DNA from: JBCFAY01 sp038562375
GTDB taxonomy: Bacteria > Bacillota > Clostridia > Christensenellales > CAG-138
Assembly: GCA_038562375.1 (NCBI GenBank)
Contig: JBCFAY010000023.1
Span: forward strand, 1-55,714
Length of the DNA stretch: 55,714 nt
Reading direction: 5' to 3'
Position 1 is the stretch's first letter; each line of letters begins with the position of its first letter. The position numbers were made by a program, and so were the translations under genes. The notes below the pieces were generated by a model, which did no database searches, was not told the origin of the DNA, and worked only from the letters and a program-made list of their open reading frames with translations. Positions 33,271 to 42,609 of the stretch are shown in pieces.

Positions 33271-34212
33271 CTAGACCGTCTTTAGTGCGACCGCATCCTG
33301 TGCGGCGCGCAGGATGGCGGTGGCGTCTATGCAATACTTGGAAAGCAGCTTGGAATACTGGCCGCATTCCGCATGCGTATCCCGCATACCAACGAACACC
33401 TGCGGCACCCTGGCGTTGCCGGAGGTAAGCGCCTCGGCCACCGCGCCGCCCAAGCCGCCGATGATGTTGTGCTCTTCGACCGTGACGACACAGCCCGTGC
33501 ACGCCGCACTCTCCAGAATGAGTGCACGATCGATAGGCTTGATGGAATACATATCCACCACGCGCGCGTTGATGCCTTCTGCGCTGAGCGCTTCGGCCGC
33601 TTTGAGCGACTGGCTGACCATCATGCCGCAGGCGATAATCGTGACGTCGGAGCCTTCGCGTACCACATAGCCCTTGCCCGCCTCAAACACGGTGTTCTCG
33701 TTGTAGAGGGTGGGCATGGCGTCACGCGAGAGGCGCAGGTACATGGGATGAGGATCCTCAATGGCGTGTTTGACCATCCAATCCGTCACATATTCATCGC
33801 TGGCAACATATACCTGGAAGCCTGGCAGCGCGCGCATGATGGCCATATCCTCAAGCGCGTGATGGGTCGGCCCGTCATACGCGTCGGACAGACCGGCATA
33901 GGCGCCGCACAACTTGATGTTCATCTTGGAATAGGAGCCGCAAGTGCGTGCGGCGATCAGACCGATGGAAGTAATAAATACTGCAAACGTATTGGCGAAG
34001 GGAATCTTGCCTTCTGCCGAAAGGCCGGCGGCCATGGCGACCATGTTGGCCTCCGCGATGCCCACGTTAAAGAATCGATCCGGATATGCCTTGGCAAAAA
34101 GGCAGGATTTCGTGGAGCTCGAAACGTCCGCGTCCAGCACCACGATGTCCTTGTTGTCCTTGCCGTATTTGACGAGGGCTTCTCCAAATGCTTCCCTGAT
34201 TTCCTTTGCCAT
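33271..34212 (-). CDS. Transketolase, C-terminal subunit
   Basis: This 313-residue chain covers the pyrimidine-binding and C-terminal domains: VVLDADVSSSTKSC at the start, the GIAEANMVAMAAGLS block with the cofactor-activating glutamate, and the late VVTVEEHNIIGGLGGAVAEAL. It lies two bases after the N-terminal subunit gene and together they make a full-length transketolase. Split transketolases are common in catabolic operons of Bacillota. It shuttles two-carbon units between ketose and aldose phosphates. Confidence 0.93.
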   Translation of the reverse strand: MAKEIREAFGEALVKYGKDNKDIVVLDADVSSSTKSCLFAKAYPDRFFNVGIAEANMVAMAAGLSAEGKIPFANTFAVFITSIGLIAARTCGSYSKMNIKLCGAYAGLSDAYDGPTHHALEDMAIMRALPGFQVYVASDEYVTDWMVKHAIEDPHPMYLRLSRDAMPTLYNENTVFEAGKGYVVREGSDVTIIACGMMVSQSLKAAEALSAEGINARVVDMYSIKPIDRALILESAACTGCVVTVEEHNIIGGLGGAVAEALTSGNARVPQVFVGMRDTHAECGQYSKLLSKYCIDATAILRAAQDAVALKTV

Positions 34213-34214
34213 GC

Positions 34215-35048
34215 TTATTCCCCTCCCTGCAACTCGGCCATCGCGGCGGCATACTCTTCATTCGTGATCATTTTCCCATGGTAGGTGTTTTTGCCCTCCA
34301 TGAAGGAAATGCCCTTGCCCTTGACTGTCTCGGCAATGATAATGGACGGCTTGCCTTTTACCGTTTTGCAGTAGTCGATAGCGTCACAGATGGAAGAGAT
34401 GTCATGCCCCTCGCAGTTGACCACTTCGAATCCAAAGGACTTGAAGCGATCCTCCATGTTGGGCATGGGCATGATATCGTCGCTGGCGCCGTCCAACTGC
34501 ACATGATTGCAGTCCAGGATGGCGATGAGATTGTCCAGCTTAAATTTAACGGCGCTCATGCAGGCTTCCCAGATAGTGCCTTCGTTGAGTTCGCCATCGC
34601 CCATGACGGCGTACACAGTGGCGGGGCTGTCGTTGAGCCTGAGGCTGACCGCCATGCCCACCGCAGCCGAAAGGCCGATGCCCAGCGGACCGGTGGAAAG
34701 CTCTACGCCCGGGGTCAGCTTGCAGCTTGGGTGCCCTTGCAACCTGGTGTTCAGCTGGCGCAGCGTGGGCAATTCCTCCTTTGGGAAGAAACCCTTCTCC
34801 GCAAGGACGATATATAGCATGGGCGCGGCATGGCCCTTGGTGAGCAGGATGCGGTCGCGTCCTTCCCACTTGGGGTTCTTGGGATCCACGTTCGCCTTTT
34901 CAAAATAAAGCGCCGTAAGGATCTCACAGACCGAAAGAGAGCCGCCCGGATGGCCAGTCTTTGCCGCATGCAGTCTTTCAATCAGAGTAATGCGAAACTC
35001 TTTACAAAGCTTGTCAAGAGCTTCTTCTCTTTCGAGAGTAAGTCTCAT
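34215..35048 (-). CDS. Transketolase, N-terminal (thiamine diphosphate-binding) subunit
   Basis: The 277-residue chain shows KTGHPGGSLSVCEILTALYF, LTKGHAAPMLY, STGPLGIGLSAAVGMA and the diphosphate motif GDGELNEGTIWEACMSA. It ends before the pyrimidine-binding domain, which is supplied by the gene at 33271. It belongs to the same operon as the importer genes upstream, with a 76-base gap. Confidence 0.93.
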   Translation of the reverse strand: MRLTLEREEALDKLCKEFRITLIERLHAAKTGHPGGSLSVCEILTALYFEKANVDPKNPKWEGRDRILLTKGHAAPMLYIVLAEKGFFPKEELPTLRQLNTRLQGHPSCKLTPGVELSTGPLGIGLSAAVGMAVSLRLNDSPATVYAVMGDGELNEGTIWEACMSAVKFKLDNLIAILDCNHVQLDGASDDIMPMPNMEDRFKSFGFEVVNCEGHDISSICDAIDYCKTVKGKPSIIIAETVKGKGISFMEGKNTYHGKMITNEEYAAAMAELQGGE

Positions 35049-35124
35049 TCCCTTTACCTCCAGACAATATCAAACCAAGAAATATAGAAATCGCATAAAA
35101 ACCGCTACATGGCCAAGGCTACGC

Positions 35125-36051
35125 TTATAAATCATGATGCTTACCCACACCTGCGGGAAGACGCGTCCTTTTCAGCCCGATTGTGAGCACAACCAGAGTT
35201 ATCGCATATGGCAACATCATCAGGAACTGCGATGGTATTGCGGAACTCTGAAATATGATTTGCAATGCATCGAAAAAGCCGAAGAATAAGCTGCCTACCG
35301 TCGCACCGATCGGACTATACCTACCAAATGCATTAATAACCATAGCGATATATCCGCGACCGGCGGTCATTCCATCGACGTACTGGCTCAATTGTCCCAG
35401 CGACAAAAAGACGCCGCCCAGCCCGCTTAAAGCGCCGCATATCATTGTTCCAACCAGCTTATAGGCAACGACATTTATGCCAATGGTGCTGGCTGCCGTG
35501 GGGTTTTCTCCAACCACCCGCATGCGCAGGCCGCTCTTGGTCCTAAATAGGTATAGCCAGGACAGCACCATGATCATTATGGCCATGTAGAATATGATGT
35601 TTTGTTGCGACAGGAAATTGCCTATGAAGGGAATGTCCTTAATAAAGGAATTTTCCAACGAATTAAACGAATCGACATTTGTAGTGATGCTGTTTGTATG
35701 CCAGACCAATTTGATCAATAATGGAGCGATTGCGGCCGAGAGCAGGTTTACGCCCATGCCGCTGATCGTCTGGTTTACTTTAAAGATAACGTGCAGGACG
35801 CCGTGGATCAAGGAAAAAACAACACCAAAGATCACACCGAACAGCATACCGAGCCAAGCGTTTCCCGTTATATACGAGCCCAACACGCCAAAAAAAGCCC
35901 CTGCAATCATCATACCCTCGCAGCCCAGTTCACTTATCCCCGCACGCACTGAAAACGTTGCTCCGATCGTCGTTAGTATCAACGGCGTCGACATTCGCAG
36001 CGTAGCCAGCAGTATTACATTAAGCAGGTTCATAACTTGCAGATTGTCCAT
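35125..36051 (-). CDS. BMP-type ABC importer permease 2, island system
   Basis: This 308-residue permease has the GISELGCEGMMIAGAFFGVLGSYI signature and NQTISGMGVNLLSAAIAPLLI, the equivalent of the second permease at 7534. It is three bases from permease 1 and overlaps its ribosome binding region (AGGGGGC in the end of that gene). It forms the membrane pore with permease 1 for a substrate bound by the lipoprotein at 38752. Confidence 0.9.
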   Translation of the reverse strand: MDNLQVMNLLNVILLATLRMSTPLILTTIGATFSVRAGISELGCEGMMIAGAFFGVLGSYITGNAWLGMLFGVIFGVVFSLIHGVLHVIFKVNQTISGMGVNLLSAAIAPLLIKLVWHTNSITTNVDSFNSLENSFIKDIPFIGNFLSQQNIIFYMAIMIMVLSWLYLFRTKSGLRMRVVGENPTAASTIGINVVAYKLVGTMICGALSGLGGVFLSLGQLSQYVDGMTAGRGYIAMVINAFGRYSPIGATVGSLFFGFFDALQIIFQSSAIPSQFLMMLPYAITLVVLTIGLKRTRLPAGVGKHHDL

Positions 36052-36054
36052 CTT

Positions 36055-37146
36055 TCAAGCCCCCTGCGACCTTTTTCTCTTATTAAAGGCAAGGCTTGTT
36101 AGCCCGTCGAACATGGAACTCACCATCTTGGGAGCGGCTATAAACACCACAACAAACGCCTGAACAACGCTCACCAACTCCACAGGAACGTTGGTTGTCC
36201 TGTCAACCGTTAAAGCGCCGGCTTTAAGAATTCCGAATATCGTAGAGGTAAGCAATACCGCCAGCGGCTCATAAGAGGCGAGCGCAGCGACCGATATGCC
36301 GGCGAAGCCATAATTAAGCGATATATCTTCGACGTACCTGCCATTCACGCCCAACGCGAGAATAGCACCGCACAAGCCCGCTATCGCGCCGCTGAGTGCA
36401 ATCGTGAAGAGATATATCTTCGGCACGTTAATCCCATGTACCTTTGCAGCGTTGGCATTTAAACCGGTGACCTTCATCTCATAACCCAGCATTGTCTTGT
36501 TCATCAAAATGTATAGCAATATGGCTATGACCACCGCGATCAGTATCGCCGTCGTAACTTGGGTTTTAGGTACCAGACGCGTCAGCCGCGCCGATTCTAA
36601 AACAGCCTCGGTCTTTGGTGAAATGCTGTCCTCCGGCCGTAGAGGGCCATTGCATAGATAGGAAGTAAAATAAGTAATGATGGAATTAAGTAGTATACTC
36701 GTTATGATTTCGTTCGCGCCGAATTTAGTACGGAGTATTCCCGAAAGCAGACCGACTAGGCCTCCGGCGATTATTCCAGCCGCGAGCGCGAGCGCAACGT
36801 GCGGTATATGGGGCAGACCCGTTACATACGCTCCCACCAGTGCGGCGGCCATCGCTCCTAGGTGAAGCTGCCCCTCTTCGCCAAGGTTTATTAGCTTTAC
36901 TTTATAGGCAATGGCGAACGCCATACCTGTGAACATCAACGGCGTAGCCTGTGCCAGCGAAAGCATAATGCCGGATTGGCTGCTTAGTGTATCGATGAAG
37001 ATCACCTTATATATACCGATCGGCGAGTAGCCGCTAAACGCGACGATCACGGCTCCACACAAAAGCGCTAGAAGTAGCGCTGCGCAGGAAAAAGAAAATG
37101 TTCTTAATCCTTGAATAGCCTTCGGGTTTTGAAAGGGTAATTTCAT
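36055..37146 (-). CDS. BMP-type ABC importer permease 1, island system
   Basis: The 363-residue protein has the class signature KLINLGEEGQLHLGAMAAALVGAYV and KFGANEIITSILLNSIITYFTSYL, matching the permease at 6450. About ten membrane segments are readable. TAGGAG precedes the ATG. Codon use is clearly more AT-rich than in the system at 6-15 kb, so the two importers are not a recent duplication. Confidence 0.9.
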   Translation of the reverse strand: MKLPFQNPKAIQGLRTFSFSCAALLLALLCGAVIVAFSGYSPIGIYKVIFIDTLSSQSGIMLSLAQATPLMFTGMAFAIAYKVKLINLGEEGQLHLGAMAAALVGAYVTGLPHIPHVALALAAGIIAGGLVGLLSGILRTKFGANEIITSILLNSIITYFTSYLCNGPLRPEDSISPKTEAVLESARLTRLVPKTQVTTAILIAVVIAILLYILMNKTMLGYEMKVTGLNANAAKVHGINVPKIYLFTIALSGAIAGLCGAILALGVNGRYVEDISLNYGFAGISVAALASYEPLAVLLTSTIFGILKAGALTVDRTTNVPVELVSVVQAFVVVFIAAPKMVSSMFDGLTSLAFNKRKRSQGA

Positions 37147-37176
37147 GAAGTTCTCCTAAATTACTGTCGTTTGAGC

Positions 37177-38685
37177 CTAGGCTATACTATTGCCCGTCAT
37201 TAGAAGCCCTAGTTGCACCTTGTCGAGTTCTCCGGGCTGACATTCTACAACGATCTTTCCCTCATAGATCACCGCAATTCGGTCGCTAAGCGCACAGACT
37301 TCATCGAGATCGGCAGATACAAGAAGAATGGCGATGCCTCGATCACGCAACCCAATGATCTGATCATGGATATACTCCATCGCGCCTACATCTACTCCGC
37401 GCGTCGGCTGAGCAATGATTAGAGCTTTTAGCTCCTGGCTCATAGTTCTGGCAATTAGAACTTTTTGCTGGTTGCCACCAGAAAGAGCCCTGGTCAGCAT
37501 ATCGATACTATCGGCCTTGATATCGTAGTTTTTTCTGCAGCTTTTCGCATGCTTATTGATCGCAGGTTCATCTCTAAACCCATGCTTACAAAACATTTTT
37601 CTTTTGTGGTATCCTAAAATAATATTATCTTTGATGCTCATATCCTCAACGATCCCCATGATGGTTCGGTCTTCAGGAACGTGTCCTATGCCCGCATCAA
37701 TAAAACATTTAGGGGATCCGCCTATTTCCTTTCCGTCAACCGTAATGTGGGCGGTCGGGGAAGTTTCCAGCCCTGCTAGGACTTTGAGCAAAAGCGATTG
37801 GCCGTTTCCTTCTACGCCCGCAATGCCCAATATTTCACCACCTCTAACATCAAGAGAAATGTTTTCCAACCTGTAGCCCATTCCATGGTCAACGTTTATG
37901 CCGGAGGCGCTAAAACGAACTTTGCCGATATTTTTCGTCGGCCGTCGTTTATCAAGGTCAATATTGCGCCCTACCATCAGCCTTGAGAGTTCCTCAGTGG
38001 AAGTGTTCGCAGGCAGAACGTTACTTTGCACCATATGGCCATTGCGTAGCACGCAAATTCGGTCAGCAATCGCCAAGGTTTCTTTAAGCTTATGCGTGAT
38101 TATGACAATGCTCTTGCCGATTTCTCTGAGCTTGCGAAGTGATACAAACAACTCATCCACCTCACTGGGGGTGAGAACCGCTGTCGGTTCGTCCAGAATC
38201 AGCACGTCTGCTTTTCGATAGAGAGCCTTCAAAAGCTCAACTCGTTGGCATTGCCCTACGGAAAGGCGCTCGACCAAGATGTTCGGATCTATATCGAAAT
38301 TAAACTGTTTTATTAGCTCTCTTACGATAGTCTCGGCTCCGCGCCTATCCAATAGGGCTCCTTTTCCTTCCTCATCGCCCACGATCACATTCTCCACAAC
38401 CGGCATTGCAGGGATGAGCATAAAATGCTGATGAACCATGTATATCCCCATTTTTATAGCTGTAGATGGCTTGTCTATCCGAATAGGAGCACCCCGATAA
38501 AGGATTTCTCCCGTGTTTGGCTTTACCATTCCGTAAAGCACTTTCATAAGCGTCGTCTTGCCGGCGCCGTTTTCGCCCAGCAGAGAGACAATTTCCCCTT
38601 GCTGCAACTCGAAATCAACGCCGTCAAGTGCGACGATTGTATCAGAAAACCTTTTGGAGATGTTACGCATTTCCAGTAAAGCCAT
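37177..38685 (-). CDS. BMP-type ABC importer, double ATP-binding protein, island system
   Basis: ATG 38685 follows TAGGAG; an in-frame ATG 12 codons upstream lacks such a site. The 502-residue protein has Walker A GENGAGKTT, signature LSVGQCQRVE and Walker B VLILDEPTAVLTP in the first half, and a degenerate GVEGNGQSLLL with ALSGGNQQK and PTRGVDVGA in the second half. It powers permeases at 35125-37146. The gene order lipoprotein, ATPase, permease 1, permease 2 is the standard BMP-importer order. Confidence 0.92.
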   Translation of the reverse strand: MALLEMRNISKRFSDTIVALDGVDFELQQGEIVSLLGENGAGKTTLMKVLYGMVKPNTGEILYRGAPIRIDKPSTAIKMGIYMVHQHFMLIPAMPVVENVIVGDEEGKGALLDRRGAETIVRELIKQFNFDIDPNILVERLSVGQCQRVELLKALYRKADVLILDEPTAVLTPSEVDELFVSLRKLREIGKSIVIITHKLKETLAIADRICVLRNGHMVQSNVLPANTSTEELSRLMVGRNIDLDKRRPTKNIGKVRFSASGINVDHGMGYRLENISLDVRGGEILGIAGVEGNGQSLLLKVLAGLETSPTAHITVDGKEIGGSPKCFIDAGIGHVPEDRTIMGIVEDMSIKDNIILGYHKRKMFCKHGFRDEPAINKHAKSCRKNYDIKADSIDMLTRALSGGNQQKVLIARTMSQELKALIIAQPTRGVDVGAMEYIHDQIIGLRDRGIAILLVSADLDEVCALSDRIAVIYEGKIVVECQPGELDKVQLGLLMTGNSIA

Positions 38686-38751
38686 AATTACTCCTACATC
38701 GTGATTCGAAATGACCGCCATACTTATGCCGTTATGGGGTTTGTCTGCAGG

Positions 38752-39888
38752 CTAACCCACGAGTCTATTGTCCTTTGCCCATTCATCGACAGCGTCGGGA
38801 TTATCCGGTATCGTAATTTTTCCATCGATTACGTTCTTGCGCGCCGCCTCTATTTTCTGTTTAATATCATTAGGAATGTCGAAACCGATGCCCTCGAAGC
38901 TGCAATCGCATACGTTTTCTGCAATCCCTTTGATGGCTGTCCCACTTTTCCAAGTACCATTAACCACCGCCTCTGCTTCCTGATATACGAATTGCTCATA
39001 CGCAGTAAATGTCGTGGCAAGGCTGTGCTCTTTATCAAGGACTCCGTAACTGCTGCCGATGAAATACGCGTTCTTCTCCTGTACCGCTTCCAAAACGCCG
39101 GTGGCAGACGCGCCGCAATTGACGGACATGATATCGGCGCCACGCCCGATACTTGTCAACGCGATCTCCTTGGCCTTGCCAGGGTCATTATAACTGCCCA
39201 CGATTGTATACAATATCTCGCAATCGGGGTTGACGTATTTGATCCCCGCGAAAAAGCCTGCGGCGCCTGCCTTGGAAGTGGGTGAATCCATGCCGCCGGC
39301 AAATCCGATGCAGTTCTGCGTATTGGCAAAGGGCATCCTGTCATCAAGTGTCACCAAGCCAGCTAACACACCTGACAGGAACGTCGTCTCAGGGAAATTG
39401 GCCATCGTTCCGCGAAGGTTTGCTATGCCATCTGGCACCGCAGAATCAACAATCGAAAAGCGTTGATCGGGAAATTCATTTGCAACGGTCTGTACCGCAT
39501 CAAGCCTGTTGGCTCCCATAATGATAATCAAGTCATATGTTCCATCGCTGGCAAAAAGGCGCAACTGCGTTTCGGCTTCGGTTTCGCTCGGGCATTCCAC
39601 ATAATCAAACGCAATACCAAGCTCTTCCTTGGCCCTAGTGATCCCGTCGTATCCCATATCGTTCATGCTCAGATCACCTAACTGATTGAACACGATCGCA
39701 ATCTTCGCGGTGGCGGCTTGCGACTCATCGCCGCCTCCCTGTGTGCTGTCCGGCTGTACGGCGGAATCAGACGTTTGAGCAGGCGACGAGTCCGATGGCT
39801 CCTGCTGGGCAGGTACTGATGTGCATGCGGTAACGAGGAATAACGCTGCCAGTAATATTGAGATTATAAGAATAAACCGGGTTTTCAT
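38752..39888 (-). CDS. BMP-family substrate-binding lipoprotein, island system
   Basis: ATG 39888 has GGAGG six bases upstream and begins a lipoprotein signal ending in LVTAC (Cys22). A low-complexity linker (about residues 25-58) leads to KIAIVFNQLGDLSMNDMGYDGI, the first BMP strand, and later GRGADIMSVNCGASATGVLEAVQEK. The nucleoside-binding aspartate region of known PnrA proteins (NDxxF/W) is changed to MNDMGYD. Because the neighbours are a furanosidase and pentose enzymes rather than nucleoside enzymes, the ligand may be a pentofuranoside instead of a nucleoside; this is inference. Confidence 0.9.
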   Translation of the reverse strand: MKTRFILIISILLAALFLVTACTSVPAQQEPSDSSPAQTSDSAVQPDSTQGGGDESQAATAKIAIVFNQLGDLSMNDMGYDGITRAKEELGIAFDYVECPSETEAETQLRLFASDGTYDLIIIMGANRLDAVQTVANEFPDQRFSIVDSAVPDGIANLRGTMANFPETTFLSGVLAGLVTLDDRMPFANTQNCIGFAGGMDSPTSKAGAAGFFAGIKYVNPDCEILYTIVGSYNDPGKAKEIALTSIGRGADIMSVNCGASATGVLEAVQEKNAYFIGSSYGVLDKEHSLATTFTAYEQFVYQEAEAVVNGTWKSGTAIKGIAENVCDCSFEGIGFDIPNDIKQKIEAARKNVIDGKITIPDNPDAVDEWAKDNRLVG

Positions 39889-39916
39889 AGCCAACCTCCA
39901 TTAATTGTATTTACTG

Positions 39917-40567
39917 TTAAACGCCGATCAGCTTTGAGCAGTAGCGTTTAAAGACGTCAAATAGCGGCAAATCCACGTATGCATGTTCTAAAACGAACTT
40001 GTAGAAATCCCTGTGCATTAGGGCACGCCTGACCATCTCCGGATCCAGACGCGACAAGATATCCTGAAATGGCAGATGAGTGGCAACAGACACTTCCTTT
40101 TGCCTTTCCCTGATGGACTTTTGCGCCTGCATACGGCACGGTGGATAGCCGATTCCAGGAGTTTTTTCAAAGAGATGGTCAAATATGAACTTGAGGTTGA
40201 CTTCTCCTGCCCAACCGTAGCCTTTATTGAGCGCCAGCGAAATGCAGTTGCCCGCATTGATCTGCGAAAACAGCCATGCATGAAGCGGGTCGTCAATCAG
40301 CCCACAAACGATGCCGGGATACTGCAGCACACTGTTCATGTACCCCTGGCCTGTACCGCAACCGCCCACAACCATGTCCACACAACGTAGGTTTAGAATC
40401 AGTGCAGACATAAAGCCGGTTTCCACCGTAGTAAGCTGCGTTTCAGATGTGTCTCCGGTAAGACCTAGGTTATATACCTCATGTGCGCTGCTCTTTAGCG
40501 CCTCGACCACATCTTTGTTCCTCATTGCCGTACTAGTTTCCATTAAAATCCCGATTTTCAAGGTCAT
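39917..40567 (-). CDS. RpiB/LacA/LacB-family sugar-phosphate isomerase
   Basis: The 216-residue protein has the family anion loop GGCGTGQGYMNSV (about residues 68-80) and INAGNCISLALNKGYGWAGEVNLKFIFDHLF, matching the RpiB fold. It is about 60 residues longer than ribose-5-phosphate isomerase B, with an extra C-terminal helical part (from about residue 150). It should interconvert an aldose and ketose phosphate of the imported pentose. The gene lies between the furanosidase and the binding protein, 28 bases from the latter. Confidence 0.82.
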   Translation of the reverse strand: MTLKIGILMETSTAMRNKDVVEALKSSAHEVYNLGLTGDTSETQLTTVETGFMSALILNLRCVDMVVGGCGTGQGYMNSVLQYPGIVCGLIDDPLHAWLFSQINAGNCISLALNKGYGWAGEVNLKFIFDHLFEKTPGIGYPPCRMQAQKSIRERQKEVSVATHLPFQDILSRLDPEMVRRALMHRDFYKFVLEHAYVDLPLFDVFKRYCSKLIGV

Positions 40568-40598
40568 ATCTCCATATCATCATTCAAATATTTCTGCA

Positions 40599-42563
40599 TT
40601 AAGCGTCTACTTCGATCTCGAATACGTATATAGAGTTGCGTTTAAAATTGAACGAGAAGCTATTATCAATGACGTCAATATCCGACGCATGCGGTTTTAC
40701 CGCGTCGGGGTTGTAGCGCGTATTCATATCCGTGATGCGCTCAGATGATAGCTCCTTAACCCTGACGCTGTGTATATTAAATACGTTCTCTAATCTGATT
40801 ACGGCCGGATAGTCGTACCTTGCCGTATTGTTAACACACTTTAGAAGAATTTTTTTACCGTCATCTGACTTTGAGGGCAAAATATCGATTGCAGGAAACG
40901 AAAATCCGTCAATATCCATCGATTCCATCATAGGTAATACGTCGCCGCTCACCCCCAGTAGGTTGGGTTCAAACGCGTTGGAAAATAATTTGACGACGTG
41001 GTACATGGGCGATACCCAACTGGTCACATGATCGATTTGCACCATGGCGCTCCTTAGCCAAGAACCCCTGTATTTATCAGTGTTTACGCACATTTGGCAC
41101 ATGCACGCCTGATCAACTATTCCCTTCGCACTAAGCCGCTCCATGACCATGTAAAGCTGTGCCGAATCGATCGCTTGGGCAAGATTGCCCGCGTTACTCG
41201 CAAAGCATTGCATATTCCATTCGGTAATCGCCATGGGAATCGCATGCCCGCCCTCGTGCCGCTTGATCATCTCTCCAAGCATGTTCAGACATTCTCCCAT
41301 CTTATAAGGCAGGCCTTGCAGTGGGCCGCCGTACACCTGGTCGGGATAAGCGTGCAGGCAGAAACGGTCGATATCCTTTCCGGAATTGCGAATTACATCC
41401 TCGCAAAAGGGCATAGCGTGGCAATCAACGTTCTTTTCTAGATCGTAATCACCCATCGCCGAAACGCTGATACGAGGATCCTTTTCGCGCATTTTGCACG
41501 CCCATTCACCGCAATCTCGCGCATAGCTGTCTGGCGTGAAGCCCTTTTGTTCGGGCACTCGTTTGGGTTCATTATCAACGATCCAGTACTTTACATCGTA
41601 CGGCTCGGGGTGACCGTTCTCTGCACGCTTCTTCCCCCAGACTGTCGTCTTCGCGTTTCCATTGCAGTATTCGATCAGGTCAAGCGTATCTTGCAGTGGG
41701 TAAAGCATAGCAACGTTAATCATTGGTTCTGCATCCACGTCTCGGCACAGTTGAATGAACTCATCCACGCCGAAATCATTGGGCGCCCATTCTCGGTAGT
41801 GCGTGATTCCGTCATCTCTCCCTAGATTGCGACCGTGATCATACAGGCGCTCTTCCCGTGGTCCAATCGCATTCTTCCATTTGTTCCAGATCAAATACGC
41901 TCCGCCGGGCCAGCGTAGGAACGCGGGCCGTAGTGCCTTATACTTTTCAACGATGTCCGCACGTGTACCGTGCCCCAAATAATCATCGGAGGGATACAAC
42001 ATTACTTGGTCTATCCACACAATGCCACTCTCGTGAAATACAAAAGCGAAAATTGCCTCTTCGCAGCTCTCTGTTGGAGTAAGCGCTATTTTATAATTGC
42101 TCCATTCCTTTGTAAGAACGAATTCCTGTTCTGCGATAACCTGTTTGTCGAGTGAAAGCAGGCAAGCGCGTATCTTCTTCATATTACCCTTCAAAAAAAC
42201 GCTGCCATTATAGGTAACTTCTTTTTTGGCACAAACGCCCGTCTGCTGAAGACGTACATGCCCTCCGCGATACTCATCCACTACAATCTTTTGGCTATAA
42301 TGTCCGTTCCGGGGCTTTTCACTATCTAGTCTGCCGTAATAGCTGTTTTTTGTATTATTGGATACAAGCTTCCATGCTTGCGCAACATTGCTGTGATCAT
42401 CGTAGAACGAGACATCCTCGGCACGCTCAAATCCACCGTTATCAAGCATTTGCGCGCAAAGACCTAAATGGACACTCCAATATGCGTGTTCGACCATTTG
42501 CCCGTAAACCATGTGGCTCATTCGTCCAACGACGTTATTGGTGTCGATATTGAATTCTAACAA
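40599..42563 (-). CDS. GH51-like alpha-L-arabinofuranosidase, cytoplasmic
   Basis: TTG 42563 is taken as start: GGAGG lies eight bases upstream and the protein begins directly with the first strand. The 654 residues show a carbohydrate-binding-like N-terminal half with LDNGGFE, then the catalytic barrel: RWPGGAYLIWNKWKNAIGPREER, WIVDNEPK with the acid/base glutamate and ITEWNM with the nucleophile. A C-terminal beta domain follows. There is no signal peptide, so the substrate must be imported, presumably through the BMP-type importer of the same operon. The usual GH51 sequence W-x-x-GNE is altered to VDNE, so specificity toward arabinose is not assured; other furanosides are possible. Confidence 0.82.
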   Translation of the reverse strand: MLEFNIDTNNVVGRMSHMVYGQMVEHAYWSVHLGLCAQMLDNGGFERAEDVSFYDDHSNVAQAWKLVSNNTKNSYYGRLDSEKPRNGHYSQKIVVDEYRGGHVRLQQTGVCAKKEVTYNGSVFLKGNMKKIRACLLSLDKQVIAEQEFVLTKEWSNYKIALTPTESCEEAIFAFVFHESGIVWIDQVMLYPSDDYLGHGTRADIVEKYKALRPAFLRWPGGAYLIWNKWKNAIGPREERLYDHGRNLGRDDGITHYREWAPNDFGVDEFIQLCRDVDAEPMINVAMLYPLQDTLDLIEYCNGNAKTTVWGKKRAENGHPEPYDVKYWIVDNEPKRVPEQKGFTPDSYARDCGEWACKMREKDPRISVSAMGDYDLEKNVDCHAMPFCEDVIRNSGKDIDRFCLHAYPDQVYGGPLQGLPYKMGECLNMLGEMIKRHEGGHAIPMAITEWNMQCFASNAGNLAQAIDSAQLYMVMERLSAKGIVDQACMCQMCVNTDKYRGSWLRSAMVQIDHVTSWVSPMYHVVKLFSNAFEPNLLGVSGDVLPMMESMDIDGFSFPAIDILPSKSDDGKKILLKCVNNTARYDYPAVIRLENVFNIHSVRVKELSSERITDMNTRYNPDAVKPHASDIDVIDNSFSFNFKRNSIYVFEIEVDA

Positions 42564-42609
42564 TATTAATTCCTCCGTTTAGTTGTTTGAGATGATTATT
42601 AATGGGGAT